A DNA stretch of 64,000 nucleotides from Bacteroidales bacterium (lineage in GTDB: Bacteria > Bacteroidota > Bacteroidia > Bacteroidales > Marinilabiliaceae), in contig CAAFWU010000037.1 in NCBI GenBank assembly GCA_900766825.1, positions 9,676-73,675 on the forward strand, given 5' to 3'. Every line of letters begins with the position of its first letter. Within the stretch, counting starts at the first letter, position 1. Positions 16,204 to 24,540 of this stretch are shown here, one piece after another. A model generated the notes under the pieces. It did not search any database and was not told where the DNA came from. It was given only the letters and a program-made list of their open reading frames with translations. Position numbers and translations under genes: made by a program.

Positions 16204-17541
16204 GTGGACCTACTAACCATCTCTCTTTGGCGAGCCATAGTTCGTTTTGCTCTGCCATATATGTTTGCCTACTTGCTGCAAGTGCTCTATGGGCTTGCGG
16301 ACCTCTATGTCATTGGTCTCTATTGCAATGTGGCATCCACCACGGCGGTGGCCAATGGGGCTCAGGTTATGCATGGGCTCACGGCTGTCATTATTGCTCT
16401 GTCGGTGGGCTCCACGGTGTGCATTGCGCGGTCTGTGGGAGCTGGCGATGTTGAGGCGCAGAGGCTTTCGCTTTGTAATTCTATTACACTCTTTAGTGGA
16501 CTGGGCGTGGTTTTGGCGGTGGGGATGCTGCTGGTTGTGGATCCCCTTATTGGGGCTATGGATGTGCCCGTAGAGGCAGTGGGGGAGACTGCTGACTACC
16601 TTACTATATGTTTTGCTGGACTGCCACTTATTGTGCTCTATAATGTGGTGGCTGCCGTCTACCGAGGGTTGGGCGATACGCAGCGGCCGCTACTCTTTGT
16701 GGTCATTGCTTGTCTAATAAATATAGGGCTCGATTTTCTCTTTATTGGGGCACTGGATTTTGGCACTGTTGGTGCAGCTTGGGGCACTGTGCTTGCTCAA
16801 GCAGTTAGCGTGGTTGTGGCTCTGCTTTTTATCTGGCGGAAAACGTCCATAGATCCGCTTGGGCTCAACTGTTTTAGGTTGCGGAGGCGTGTTGTGGTGG
16901 ATATACTGCGCATTGGTACCCCTGTGGCACTGCAAGATGGGTGCATACAGTTCTCGTTTATGCTCATAATGGTCATTGCCAATGGGCGCGGTGTGGTGGA
17001 TGCCGCCGCTGTGGGCATTGTGGAGAAGTTTATTGGCATACTCTTTATTGTTCCGTCGGCAATGTTGGCCACCACGTCGACCATTGTGGCGCAGTGTCTG
17101 GGAGCAGGACTTGAGAGGCGGGGTAGGCTCACGCTCTATAGGGCTCTCTTGATTTCAGTCTCCTTTGGGCTTCTGATGACCGCAACGTTTCAGGTTGTGC
17201 CAGAGTGGGCTGTGGGCATCTTTACGGATGACGATAGTGTAATTTTTAAGGGAGCTGACTATCTGCGTGGCTATGTGTTGGACTGTGTGTTGGCTGGCGT
17301 TCATTTCTGCTTCAGTGGCTATTTTACAGCTCTTGGCAAGTCCTATATATCCTTCGCTCACAACATTGCAGCCATTGTAACGGCACGTTTGCCCTTGGCC
17401 TACTTGGCATCGGAGCTATACCCCGATACGCTCTTCCCTATGGGCATTGCCACATGCACAGGCTCTTTGGTCTCGGTAGTCATTTGTCTTGTGGTCTATT
17501 GGTATCTTACACATAATCATACACAAAGGCAGAGGGTTTAG
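16204..17541 (+). CDS. MATE family efflux transporter
   Basis: A 445-residue polytopic inner-membrane protein with about twelve hydrophobic segments in two halves, the layout of the MATE/DinF superfamily. The first half has FALPYMFAYLLQVLYGLADLYVIG and AVYRGLGDTQRPLLFV; the second has RIGTPVALQDGCIQFSFMLI, matching the internal duplication. These proteins export cationic drugs or metabolites in exchange for Na+ or H+. The start is GTG at 16204; no upstream ATG in frame gives a better N-terminus. It stands alone, diverging from the defence-like pair and converging on the calycin gene. Substrate is unknown. Confidence 0.9.
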   Translation: MDLLTISLWRAIVRFALPYMFAYLLQVLYGLADLYVIGLYCNVASTTAVANGAQVMHGLTAVIIALSVGSTVCIARSVGAGDVEAQRLSLCNSITLFSGLGVVLAVGMLLVVDPLIGAMDVPVEAVGETADYLTICFAGLPLIVLYNVVAAVYRGLGDTQRPLLFVVIACLINIGLDFLFIGALDFGTVGAAWGTVLAQAVSVVVALLFIWRKTSIDPLGLNCFRLRRRVVVDILRIGTPVALQDGCIQFSFMLIMVIANGRGVVDAAAVGIVEKFIGILFIVPSAMLATTSTIVAQCLGAGLERRGRLTLYRALLISVSFGLLMTATFQVVPEWAVGIFTDDDSVIFKGADYLRGYVLDCVLAGVHFCFSGYFTALGKSYISFAHNIAAIVTARLPLAYLASELYPDTLFPMGIATCTGSLVSVVICLVVYWYLTHNHTQRQRV

Positions 17542-17565
17542 TGACGGAAATTTGAATAATACAAT

Positions 17566-17604
17566 AGCCCCCCAAGATCTCATGTATATGAATCTTGGGG
17601 GGCT
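17566..17604. terminator. Convergent bidirectional terminator
   Basis: AGCCCCCCAAGAT (17566-17578) and ATCTTGGGGGGCT (17592-17604) are perfect 13-base arms between the ends of the MATE gene and the calycin gene. T-runs are short on both sides, but the stem is very strong. Confidence 0.75.
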
Positions 17605-17638
17605 AAGTGTATCTATTTCAGATTATATGCCGAAGTGT

Positions 17639-19237
17639 TTACTTCTTGATAACCCTCTTGGCTGTGCCATTGCTGTACTTAACAATGTAGACGCCAGGAC
17701 GGTTCAAGTTGTTAACCTTGGTACCAGTGAAGGTGTATATGCTAACCACAGTTGCGGGCTCATTGGTTGTTTCGCCAATGGCGGTAGGAGTGTCGCCTGG
17801 TTTCTCCTCAGCTACCTTCTCTGTAGTCTTGAGCTTAACGTTGCAAGAGTAAGAAGCAGTGCTGTAGTCGCCAGCCACAACGTTTACAGTAACTGTTGTT
17901 GTGTGCTCTACTTTGTTGCCCTCGATCTCTTTGTCCGTAATAGGAGCCACGATGATTGAGTTTACTTTAGCAGCATAGCCATCAACCTCAACTTCAACTT
18001 CAGTAGCCAAGAGATCTGTTGCTTCAGGCAACTCGATGGATGTCTGATTCAAAGCATCTGCGCCCTTAATCTTGAAGCTCTTCAAACCCTTGTTGTATAC
18101 GAAATTGAGTTCATCAACGTAGAGCTGCTCGTTGCCTTTGCCAGCACCAGGAGTAGCCGAAGTACTCATGGTTACAAGAATCGACTTTGTTGTCTTGCCA
18201 GTCTCGTAGTACTCAAAAGGAATGGTAATCTTGGTCCATTCTGATGTGGGTGCAATATCTGTTTTATTAGCGCGACCAATCAAGTTCTCTGGTCGAGATT
18301 CACTGTTGCTCCATGGCTCTTGGTAGAATGCTCCGTCTGTGATAGCTGCACTAACAGAAGCTTTTGTGTCTGCACCGTTGTCTACAACATACTTCACCCA
18401 AACTTCCAAAGCGTCTGGATTGCCAAAAAAGTTTGTGTAGTAATCGTTGCCGTTGGATATATTGCTCTCGGCATGGTTCTTTGGATTAGAAGCCGTTGTA
18501 GAGCCTGCTACCATTCGACCATTAGTGAGGGTGCCGTTTGCTATGGCAATATTTTCGATTTCTCTAGATTTGATTACTGCACAATTCTTCGAATAACCAT
18601 TAGCATCTTTTGTGACCTGTTCTCCTTTAGCTGAGCTACACCAAGAATTTGTCACATTAACTGTTGCAAAGGAGTGCCAGCCATCTGGTTCACTACCCAA
18701 TTTGTCGCTAACTTTTGTCCAATTCTCAAAATCACGTCCAGGCATCTGGTAACCCATATCGCTTGCATCAGGTGCTGTGCCAAAGTTAACAGAAATTACT
18801 TGACTTAATCCTGTCATATTGATATTGATATTGGCGTAAAATTTATCACCATAGATAAAGCCAACAAGATCAACAGGTACGTTTCCTAAACCAGGACCTA
18901 ACCATGTTGCAATATCAGCCTTATCGCCAGCAGCAATAGTGATTGCATCAGCAAAAGCGAGACGTACGTTAGTTGTGCTAAACTCTGTTGCAGATACAGA
19001 AGGAATGTTGATAGTACCAACGGGAATGGCATCTTCTCCTGAACCCAATATAAAGTTCTTGAGAGTAAGCGTATAAGTGCCATCCTCATTCTTGCTGACC
19101 GAAATCTGGTCAGTAGACTGTGAAGCCAACTGATTGTTGATAACAACCTCCAGTTGGTCCGTGTACTCTGTAGCCTGAGCCTCTAAGCCCATGCCAAGCG
19201 CACAGCACAAAGAAAGTGTAGTAAAGATTTTCTTCAT
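17639..19237 (-). CDS. Exported calycin-like/PCMD protein with sorting-like tail
   Basis: A 532-residue exported protein. Residues 1-22 are a signal peptide (ends EAQA). Residues of about 25-155 form a calycin-like lipocalin-fold domain (DQLEVVINNQLASQSTDQISVSKNEDGTYTLTLKNF). Residues of about 165-390 resemble the putative carbohydrate metabolism domain (PCMD), including SEWTKITIPFEYYETGK and QLYVDELNFVY. The end reads VVSIYTFTGTKVNNLNRPGVYIVK and a basic last few residues, like the C-terminal sorting domains of type IX secretion or a remnant of one. It is last of three same-strand genes and probably surface-exposed. The ligand is unknown. Confidence 0.75.
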   Translation of the reverse strand: MKKIFTTLSLCCALGMGLEAQATEYTDQLEVVINNQLASQSTDQISVSKNEDGTYTLTLKNFILGSGEDAIPVGTINIPSVSATEFSTTNVRLAFADAITIAAGDKADIATWLGPGLGNVPVDLVGFIYGDKFYANININMTGLSQVISVNFGTAPDASDMGYQMPGRDFENWTKVSDKLGSEPDGWHSFATVNVTNSWCSSAKGEQVTKDANGYSKNCAVIKSREIENIAIANGTLTNGRMVAGSTTASNPKNHAESNISNGNDYYTNFFGNPDALEVWVKYVVDNGADTKASVSAAITDGAFYQEPWSNSESRPENLIGRANKTDIAPTSEWTKITIPFEYYETGKTTKSILVTMSTSATPGAGKGNEQLYVDELNFVYNKGLKSFKIKGADALNQTSIELPEATDLLATEVEVEVDGYAAKVNSIIVAPITDKEIEGNKVEHTTTVTVNVVAGDYSTASYSCNVKLKTTEKVAEEKPGDTPTAIGETTNEPATVVSIYTFTGTKVNNLNRPGVYIVKYSNGTAKRVIKK

Positions 19238-19252
19238 TATGTATTAGTTTGG

Positions 19253-20095
19253 TTATTTCAAATTGTAAGTAAGACCTACGCTTGCATAAATTGGGTACAT
19301 GCTCTGCTCAATGGTCTTGAAGTCTGAGTGAAAAGCCTCTGTCAGACCCCAAGCTAAGTCCAGATATGCCCCCAAGCGTTTGCCAAAGTGCCAGTCGGCT
19401 CCCACCATTACGCCCAGCTGAAGGGTGCGCAAATCGTCCGAGAAGTCATATTCACCTCGGGTGTCGGCTTCGTTGCCCAACTCAATTTTAAGTCCCGTGG
19501 GGTCGCCCTCGCGCAGATAGCCATCGTAGGCGTAGCCCGTGAAGTCGCCACTGATAACAGCCGAGATGTATGGTCCAGCCAATATGTTGACTTTTCGTAC
19601 ACTGAGGTTGGCCAGCACTGGAATTGTCAGCATCCATTCGTCCACCTCGGTGACAACGGAGCCCGTGAAGCGTCCGCTAATAACATCGGTGCCCTTGCGC
19701 ATCTCCATGCCATAGTTCTTCACGTTGGCATCGATCTTCATGCCTTTGTTCTCGAACCTTACGCCCGTTTCAATGCCCCAGCGACTGCTGAGCCCAAAGT
19801 TTACCTCGGCTCCTATAACCAAGTTGGCACGTGGCGCATAGCTGTTGAGGCTGCGTATGGTGGCTGGCATACCCAGTGGCATGGTGCCACCAATGTTGAA
19901 GCCCAAACGAAACATTATGTCGATGTCGCAGGTGGCGTCTGTATTGCTGTCAGCATTGCTGTTGGCACCCAATGATGCAAGTTCTAAACCTTCCGAGAGG
20001 GATTGCTCACCAATGGGCGATGAAGCCCAAGCCGATGTGGTGCAAATATTTCCAACGGCAAGCAAACATACGATTGTGGTAAAGAGTTGTCTCAT
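19253..20095 (-). CDS. Outer-membrane beta-barrel protein (PorT-like)
   Basis: A 280-residue protein with a signal peptide (about residues 1-25, ending SAWA). The body alternates hydrophobic and polar residues as an eight-strand barrel does: FRLGFNIGGTMPLG, NLVIGAEVNFGLSSRWGIETGVRFENKGM, LTIPVLANLSVRKVNILAGPYISAVISGDF, LQLGVMVGADWHFGKRLGAYLDLAWGLTE, and a terminal strand ending in an aromatic-rich YPIYASVGLTYNLK. This fits the Bacteroidetes porin-family/PorT-like barrel. It sits 15 bases before the calycin gene and 15 bases after the PCMD lipoprotein, so the three are one operon. Ligand unknown. Confidence 0.8.
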   Translation of the reverse strand: MRQLFTTIVCLLAVGNICTTSAWASSPIGEQSLSEGLELASLGANSNADSNTDATCDIDIMFRLGFNIGGTMPLGMPATIRSLNSYAPRANLVIGAEVNFGLSSRWGIETGVRFENKGMKIDANVKNYGMEMRKGTDVISGRFTGSVVTEVDEWMLTIPVLANLSVRKVNILAGPYISAVISGDFTGYAYDGYLREGDPTGLKIELGNEADTRGEYDFSDDLRTLQLGVMVGADWHFGKRLGAYLDLAWGLTEAFHSDFKTIEQSMYPIYASVGLTYNLK

Positions 20096-20110
20096 AATCC
20101 TATATGCTTG

Positions 20111-21307
20111 TTATCGTTCCGTTGCTGTTTGAATAATTCGCACTTTGTCGATGCAGAGTTCGCTGCCAATGGCACCCTCGAAGTTGTCGCCCTCGGAGCT
20201 GGAGGAGAAGACCACGGCCATATTGTAGCCGCGTTGTTCCAAGATCTCGGAGTCGAGTTCCTTGTCATCTACATATACAAAAGGAATGCTGAAGTGAGTC
20301 CACTTCTCGGTGGCGGGAATCTCCTCCATCACGGCGCGAGCCACAATGAGTTCGCTGCTCAGCACGTTGTCGCCCTGTAGGGTCACGCTCTGTCCATCCG
20401 CATCGGTATTGCGGTAGAGCACGGTATAGATGCTGCACTGATCCACTTTGTCCTTCACCTCACTTCCTTTTCGGTCGCGATATTTTTCACCAGGTTTATA
20501 TTTATACCAGCCCTCGAACAGTACGGGGTGGACATCGGTGGGTAGACCAAAACGTGTGGCACCCATGGGATCCTTGAGTGCGTTTTCGGAAAGGAATTTG
20601 CCTATAAAGAGGTTGCCAGCGGCAATGGGCATGCTCATCATGGAGGCCAAAGCGCCTGTGGCACTGGTGGTCAGACGCACGGCGCGTCCATCGAACCCAT
20701 CCTCTATGGGCACCGAGGGGTAGGCCATTTTGTCGGCCTTGCTTTGGCTTATGGCGAAGCCTGCGTTGCCAGTGGCCCAGTTGTAGAGGGTGTCTCCATT
20801 GGTGCTAAGGTCGGTCCAATAGTAGAAAAATGTGGAACCAGAACTGTTGGAACCTAAATAGGTGTGCTCGAAGTCGAACTTTACGGTGTCGGTAAAGGTG
20901 CGCTCGGTTCTGTTGAATTTAACAGAGTATATGCGACTCCACGCTCCGTCTTGTGAGGTGACTATGTACTCAACAGGACCTTGGCTGAAGTCTTGAACCG
21001 AACCGTTTGCTGGGACGATGGTGGCCCCATCGGTTATAACAAAGTTCAGTGCCACCGCTGTGAGGTCGGCACTGGCACGAGGGCTGAATACCACAACATT
21101 CTCGGCCGACGAGAGTTTAGCAATGGTGTCAGCAGCAGAAAAAAACATGGTCGTGGGATCGGGAATCGATACGTAGACCTGCCAAATGTCGCACTCGGCA
21201 TTGAGGGGCTCGTCCTTGAAACATGAGGTGAGTATCAAGCTGGTGCAGGCAAAAAAAGTAAGCAGTTTTTTCTGTTTGAGTGATATTCTTAAATTGTCGA
21301 TATGCAT
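20111..21307 (-). CDS. PCMD-domain outer-membrane lipoprotein
   Basis: A 398-residue lipoprotein with a lipobox ending LILTSC (Cys29). An Ig-like region of about 35-140 (DIWQVYVSIPDPTTMFFSAADT; IVTSQDGAWSRIYSVKFN) precedes a PCMD domain of about 150-395 (FFYYWTDLSTNGDTLYNWATGNAGFA; WTHFSIPFVYVDDKEL; GSELCIDKVRI). This arrangement is frequent in Bacteroides surface lipoproteins whose carbohydrate role is only presumed. It is first in the three-gene operon. It shares its PCMD fold with the last gene of the operon, so the two may bind the same ligand. Confidence 0.8.
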   Translation of the reverse strand: MHIDNLRISLKQKKLLTFFACTSLILTSCFKDEPLNAECDIWQVYVSIPDPTTMFFSAADTIAKLSSAENVVVFSPRASADLTAVALNFVITDGATIVPANGSVQDFSQGPVEYIVTSQDGAWSRIYSVKFNRTERTFTDTVKFDFEHTYLGSNSSGSTFFYYWTDLSTNGDTLYNWATGNAGFAISQSKADKMAYPSVPIEDGFDGRAVRLTTSATGALASMMSMPIAAGNLFIGKFLSENALKDPMGATRFGLPTDVHPVLFEGWYKYKPGEKYRDRKGSEVKDKVDQCSIYTVLYRNTDADGQSVTLQGDNVLSSELIVARAVMEEIPATEKWTHFSIPFVYVDDKELDSEILEQRGYNMAVVFSSSSEGDNFEGAIGSELCIDKVRIIQTATER

Positions 21308-21355
21308 TAAGGCTCTTGTTTCTTATTTCAACCAAGTGATGTGCAATCAAGTATG

Positions 21356-21364
21356 GCAAAAGTA
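21356..21364 (-). promoter_or_regulatory. -7 box of the PCMD operon
   Basis: The minus strand reads TACTTTTGC, matching TAnnTTTG, 49 bases before the start of the PCMD lipoprotein gene. Confidence 0.5.
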
Positions 21365-21509
21365 GTGATTTAAGATAAATAAGTGGACTTTTTAACCATT
21401 TTTTTTGGCGTAAAGTAAAGTTTTGGGTCTGAAATTTAATTCATGTTCCAAATTTGTGTCATTTGCCGTCAAAAGTCCACTCCGCACAGTTTCAACTATT
21501 TCCGCTTCC

Positions 21510-24164
21510 CTATAACTTGAGTGCAAACTGCGCACGGAAGCCAACGCGTGGTGCCCCCACGAGGCTCTCGGATGTAGCGCGCCACACCACGTCGAATCGG
21601 AAGAAACGTAGTACATTGTCGATACCCACATTGAGTTCTACATAGGGTTTCGTGGGACCGCTTACGCCCTCGGGCAGGTCCAGAAGATGGGCGTGGCGGT
21701 TGCTAAGGTCGCCTATCATCAGTTTGGCACCCACAACTTCGCGCAGTCCTAATTTATATATGGCGGGCAGTTTGTGCAGCAGCATACCCTCCAAATGGTA
21801 GTCGGCATGCACGTAGAGGTATTTGTCGCAAACGAACTCCAAATAGTTCATCATGTTAAAGTCGTAGCGATAGAAACCGTAGGTCTTGTTGCCGCGCGCA
21901 ATGTTAAGGCACGAGTAGGGCAGACGGCCAAAGTAGATGCCGTTCTCCACCGCCAAGTTCAGTTTGGTCTGGCCAAAGTAGAAGTCTTGCTTAAGCGTGG
22001 TGTGTAGGCGAGCGTAGTTGCGCTCCTTGCTGCCAGCCTTGGTGTGTCCGCCAGCCACAGTCACGTGAACCACGGGCCAGTCGGTGGATAGGTACATACG
22101 TTGTAGCCCGTCGTCCATAAACTTCTCAAGCCATGTGAAGCGGAAGTCCAGCGATGCCTCGAACTGATCCACGTGGTCCACCTCCTCGCCACCCTGAGTG
22201 AAGGGGTAGTACTTAGGGCTCTCCTGTCGCAGCCATGTGGCTTGAAGGCGAGTCTGCATACCTGTGAACCACTCATTGTCGTAGCGCAGCCGCACCTTTT
22301 GACAGTAGAGGAGTTCGTCAATCTCCTCGCGCTTAAATAGTTGGGCCACAATGTTGGTCTCGCTGGTCGAGAGCATATTCTCGTAGAGGTAGAGGATGTT
22401 CTCGTCCTCGCCAATCTTCATTATTCGGTTGGAGTAGTTGAGTTCAATGGTTCGCCGCATGGGTGTCTTGAACCTGTAGCCCACGCCAGCGCCAAAGGTT
22501 GGTCGGGTGTTCTTGAAACCATAGCCCACAATGCCGCTCAGCACCCATTGTTCGCTCACCTCCTTGCTGGTGCGGATGCCCACGCCCAGATGCAGACCCT
22601 CTATTTTGTTGGTGTTGAACATTTCGCCCACGGGACCAATCTCCACACGACCCACGTCCACAAAACCCGTTATGGCTGCCTTGGCCAAGTGGTTGAAGGC
22701 CTTTATGGTGCCCACGTTGTTCAGCGAGTCTATCATGGCATTGGCCCTCTGCTGCTCCTCGGTCATCTCGCCGTGGCGCCGCTCGTCCCAGAACACATCG
22801 CTCTGCTCCTTATAGTTGTCGGCCTTCAGGGTCTCCACGGCCAGGGCGCGCATGCTCAACTCCAGTGTGTCGGTCATGTCCAACTTAACGTCGGTCTGTG
22901 AGTTGTACATATTGCAGCGGATCTCCATGCGTTTCTTGGTGCTGTTCACAGGCATGTAGTCCACGTGCATCTCCATCTGGTTGGTGCCATAGAAGGGCAC
23001 GGTGTCGCCCACCATCTGATAGGTGCTCTTGAGTTTGAGCTGCTTAACAAAGTTTATGTTGGTCCATTGTGGCATCTCGGCATCGATGCGCAAAGGGGAG
23101 TAGCGTCTGGTCTCGATGTCCATGGTGCCAATAAGTGCACGGTCGCCTGTGTTGTGGGGGCGGAACTTTAGGGTGTAGACCCTTGTGGCGCCATCGGGAA
23201 TGGTGTCGCCACGCAGACCAACGTAGCTACCCAAACCAGCGGGAGCACTTATCATGGCACTGTCCACAATAAAGTAGTCGTAGTAGAGCAAACCGTCGTT
23301 AGCAATGGGGCTCACAAAGCCCACGCCCATCAGTTTAACAAGGTCGTCGTAGAAGTTTATCTCGTTGTCCAATGCATTGGAGAAGCCGCCAATCTCATAT
23401 TGTTTGAAGACGTCGATGCCCAGTGTTCGGTCGGCCAACACCGTGGTGCGAGCCTTGCGGGGCTCCATCTGCAGCTCGTTTTTCGACAAGGTCTCCGAGA
23501 AGTAGACGGGCAAGTAGCGTGTGCTGTCCACCGAACTCACCTGCATAAGTTTCTGCGCATCCTTGAATATGAAGTTGCCCTTGGCCTTGTCGCTGATGTT
23601 CGATAGGGCATACTCCCATCGGGTATATTTCTCGTATTCGGCACGTTGGTGACTCTGCGGATTGTTGCGTTTCTTGTTGGCAATCAGGCTTTTCATTATC
23701 CGCTCGGGACCATCGTCGGGGCGCACTTTAATCTCATCGATGGCAATGTTGTCGGGCTTCATCTTCACGCGCAGTGTGTCGCGAGACTTAAGAGTCTTCA
23801 CGGCATCGTCCACCAGCATCCAGTTGTCGCGGTAGCCCATGGCACTGAAGCGAACGGTGTCGTAGCGGGCGGGCACACTGATGTCGAAGTGGCCATCGAG
23901 GTCGGTTAGGGTGCCAATGAGTGTGCCTTGTATGAACACGTTGGAGAAGGGTAGGACCTCGCCCGTTTCGCTGTCCAGCACCTCGCCGCTCAGCTTGCGG
24001 TCGGGGCCTGTGCGAACCACTGTAGAGGTGGTGCTCTTGGTTGTCTTGGCGCGTCGTTTCTGGGCTTGTGCATCGAGTGGCAATGTTGCTGATATTGCGA
24101 ACATTAGCATCGCTGCTGTTAGCCATCGGAGGAGCGCGTTATATGTGTGTGTGCTGTCTTTCAT
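21510..24164 (-). CDS. DUF5686/carboxypeptidase-regulatory-like outer-membrane protein
   Basis: An 884-residue protein with a signal peptide (MKDSTHTYNALLRWLTAAML, ending AQAQ), a CarboxypepD_reg-like beta-sandwich at about residues 45-125 (LSGEVLDSETGEVLPFSNVFIQG), then a long DUF5686 region ending in barrel strands (last residues VGFRAQFALKL). I chose ATG 24164 because it gives a normal signal peptide and lies 24 bases after a TACCTTTGC promoter box; an upstream ATG at 24251 would precede the box. The family is widespread in Bacteroidetes outer membranes with no firm function. It resembles TonB-dependent receptors in its N-terminal domain but has no plug domain. Confidence 0.8.
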   Translation of the reverse strand: MKDSTHTYNALLRWLTAAMLMFAISATLPLDAQAQKRRAKTTKSTTSTVVRTGPDRKLSGEVLDSETGEVLPFSNVFIQGTLIGTLTDLDGHFDISVPARYDTVRFSAMGYRDNWMLVDDAVKTLKSRDTLRVKMKPDNIAIDEIKVRPDDGPERIMKSLIANKKRNNPQSHQRAEYEKYTRWEYALSNISDKAKGNFIFKDAQKLMQVSSVDSTRYLPVYFSETLSKNELQMEPRKARTTVLADRTLGIDVFKQYEIGGFSNALDNEINFYDDLVKLMGVGFVSPIANDGLLYYDYFIVDSAMISAPAGLGSYVGLRGDTIPDGATRVYTLKFRPHNTGDRALIGTMDIETRRYSPLRIDAEMPQWTNINFVKQLKLKSTYQMVGDTVPFYGTNQMEMHVDYMPVNSTKKRMEIRCNMYNSQTDVKLDMTDTLELSMRALAVETLKADNYKEQSDVFWDERRHGEMTEEQQRANAMIDSLNNVGTIKAFNHLAKAAITGFVDVGRVEIGPVGEMFNTNKIEGLHLGVGIRTSKEVSEQWVLSGIVGYGFKNTRPTFGAGVGYRFKTPMRRTIELNYSNRIMKIGEDENILYLYENMLSTSETNIVAQLFKREEIDELLYCQKVRLRYDNEWFTGMQTRLQATWLRQESPKYYPFTQGGEEVDHVDQFEASLDFRFTWLEKFMDDGLQRMYLSTDWPVVHVTVAGGHTKAGSKERNYARLHTTLKQDFYFGQTKLNLAVENGIYFGRLPYSCLNIARGNKTYGFYRYDFNMMNYLEFVCDKYLYVHADYHLEGMLLHKLPAIYKLGLREVVGAKLMIGDLSNRHAHLLDLPEGVSGPTKPYVELNVGIDNVLRFFRFDVVWRATSESLVGAPRVGFRAQFALKL

Positions 24165-24187
24165 TGCAACGTAGAAAAATCCAATGA

Positions 24188-24196
24188 GCAAAGGTA
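24188..24196 (-). promoter_or_regulatory. -7 box of the DUF5686 gene
   Basis: The minus strand reads TACCTTTGC, identical to the box of the defence-like pair. A TTTG lies only 15 bases upstream, closer than usual. Confidence 0.5.
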
Positions 24197-24482
24197 AAAC
24201 TAATTGTGCCACAAATGTTTTATAGTATGTTAACCTCCTTGAAAATAACAAGATAGGGCGTGTTGTTCTATTTTTCTTCTAATGTGTTCTATAGGTCGGC
24301 ATAGTGTTCTGCAATTCACCCCGCCGCTGGTCCTATGTCATTTTGCAAATATTGAGCCCAAGTGTGCACATTATGCCCATTTTAAGGCAATTTTTAGTTT
24401 CCGAGCCCTCCTTTTGCACACTATTAAATGTCCCTTAGTCCCATTTGATGGTGTATGTGGCAAAATGTAACAGCTATTTTGT
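24197..24482. other. Divergent intergenic region, no gene seen
   Basis: The middle of a 376-base gap between the DUF5686 gene and the acyl-CoA ligase gene. Apart from the two flanking -7 boxes I see no gene or repeat. Confidence 0.6.
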
Positions 24483-24490
24483 TATTTTTG
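24483..24490 (+). promoter_or_regulatory. -7 box of the acyl-CoA ligase gene
   Basis: TATTTTTG followed by C matches TAnnTTTG, 50 bases before ATG 24541. No standard -33 TTTG at the right distance. Confidence 0.45.
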
Positions 24491-24540
24491 CACTTAATGC
24501 ATATATAGTTAACCGAAACCCCATTTTTTCTCATCCCAAT

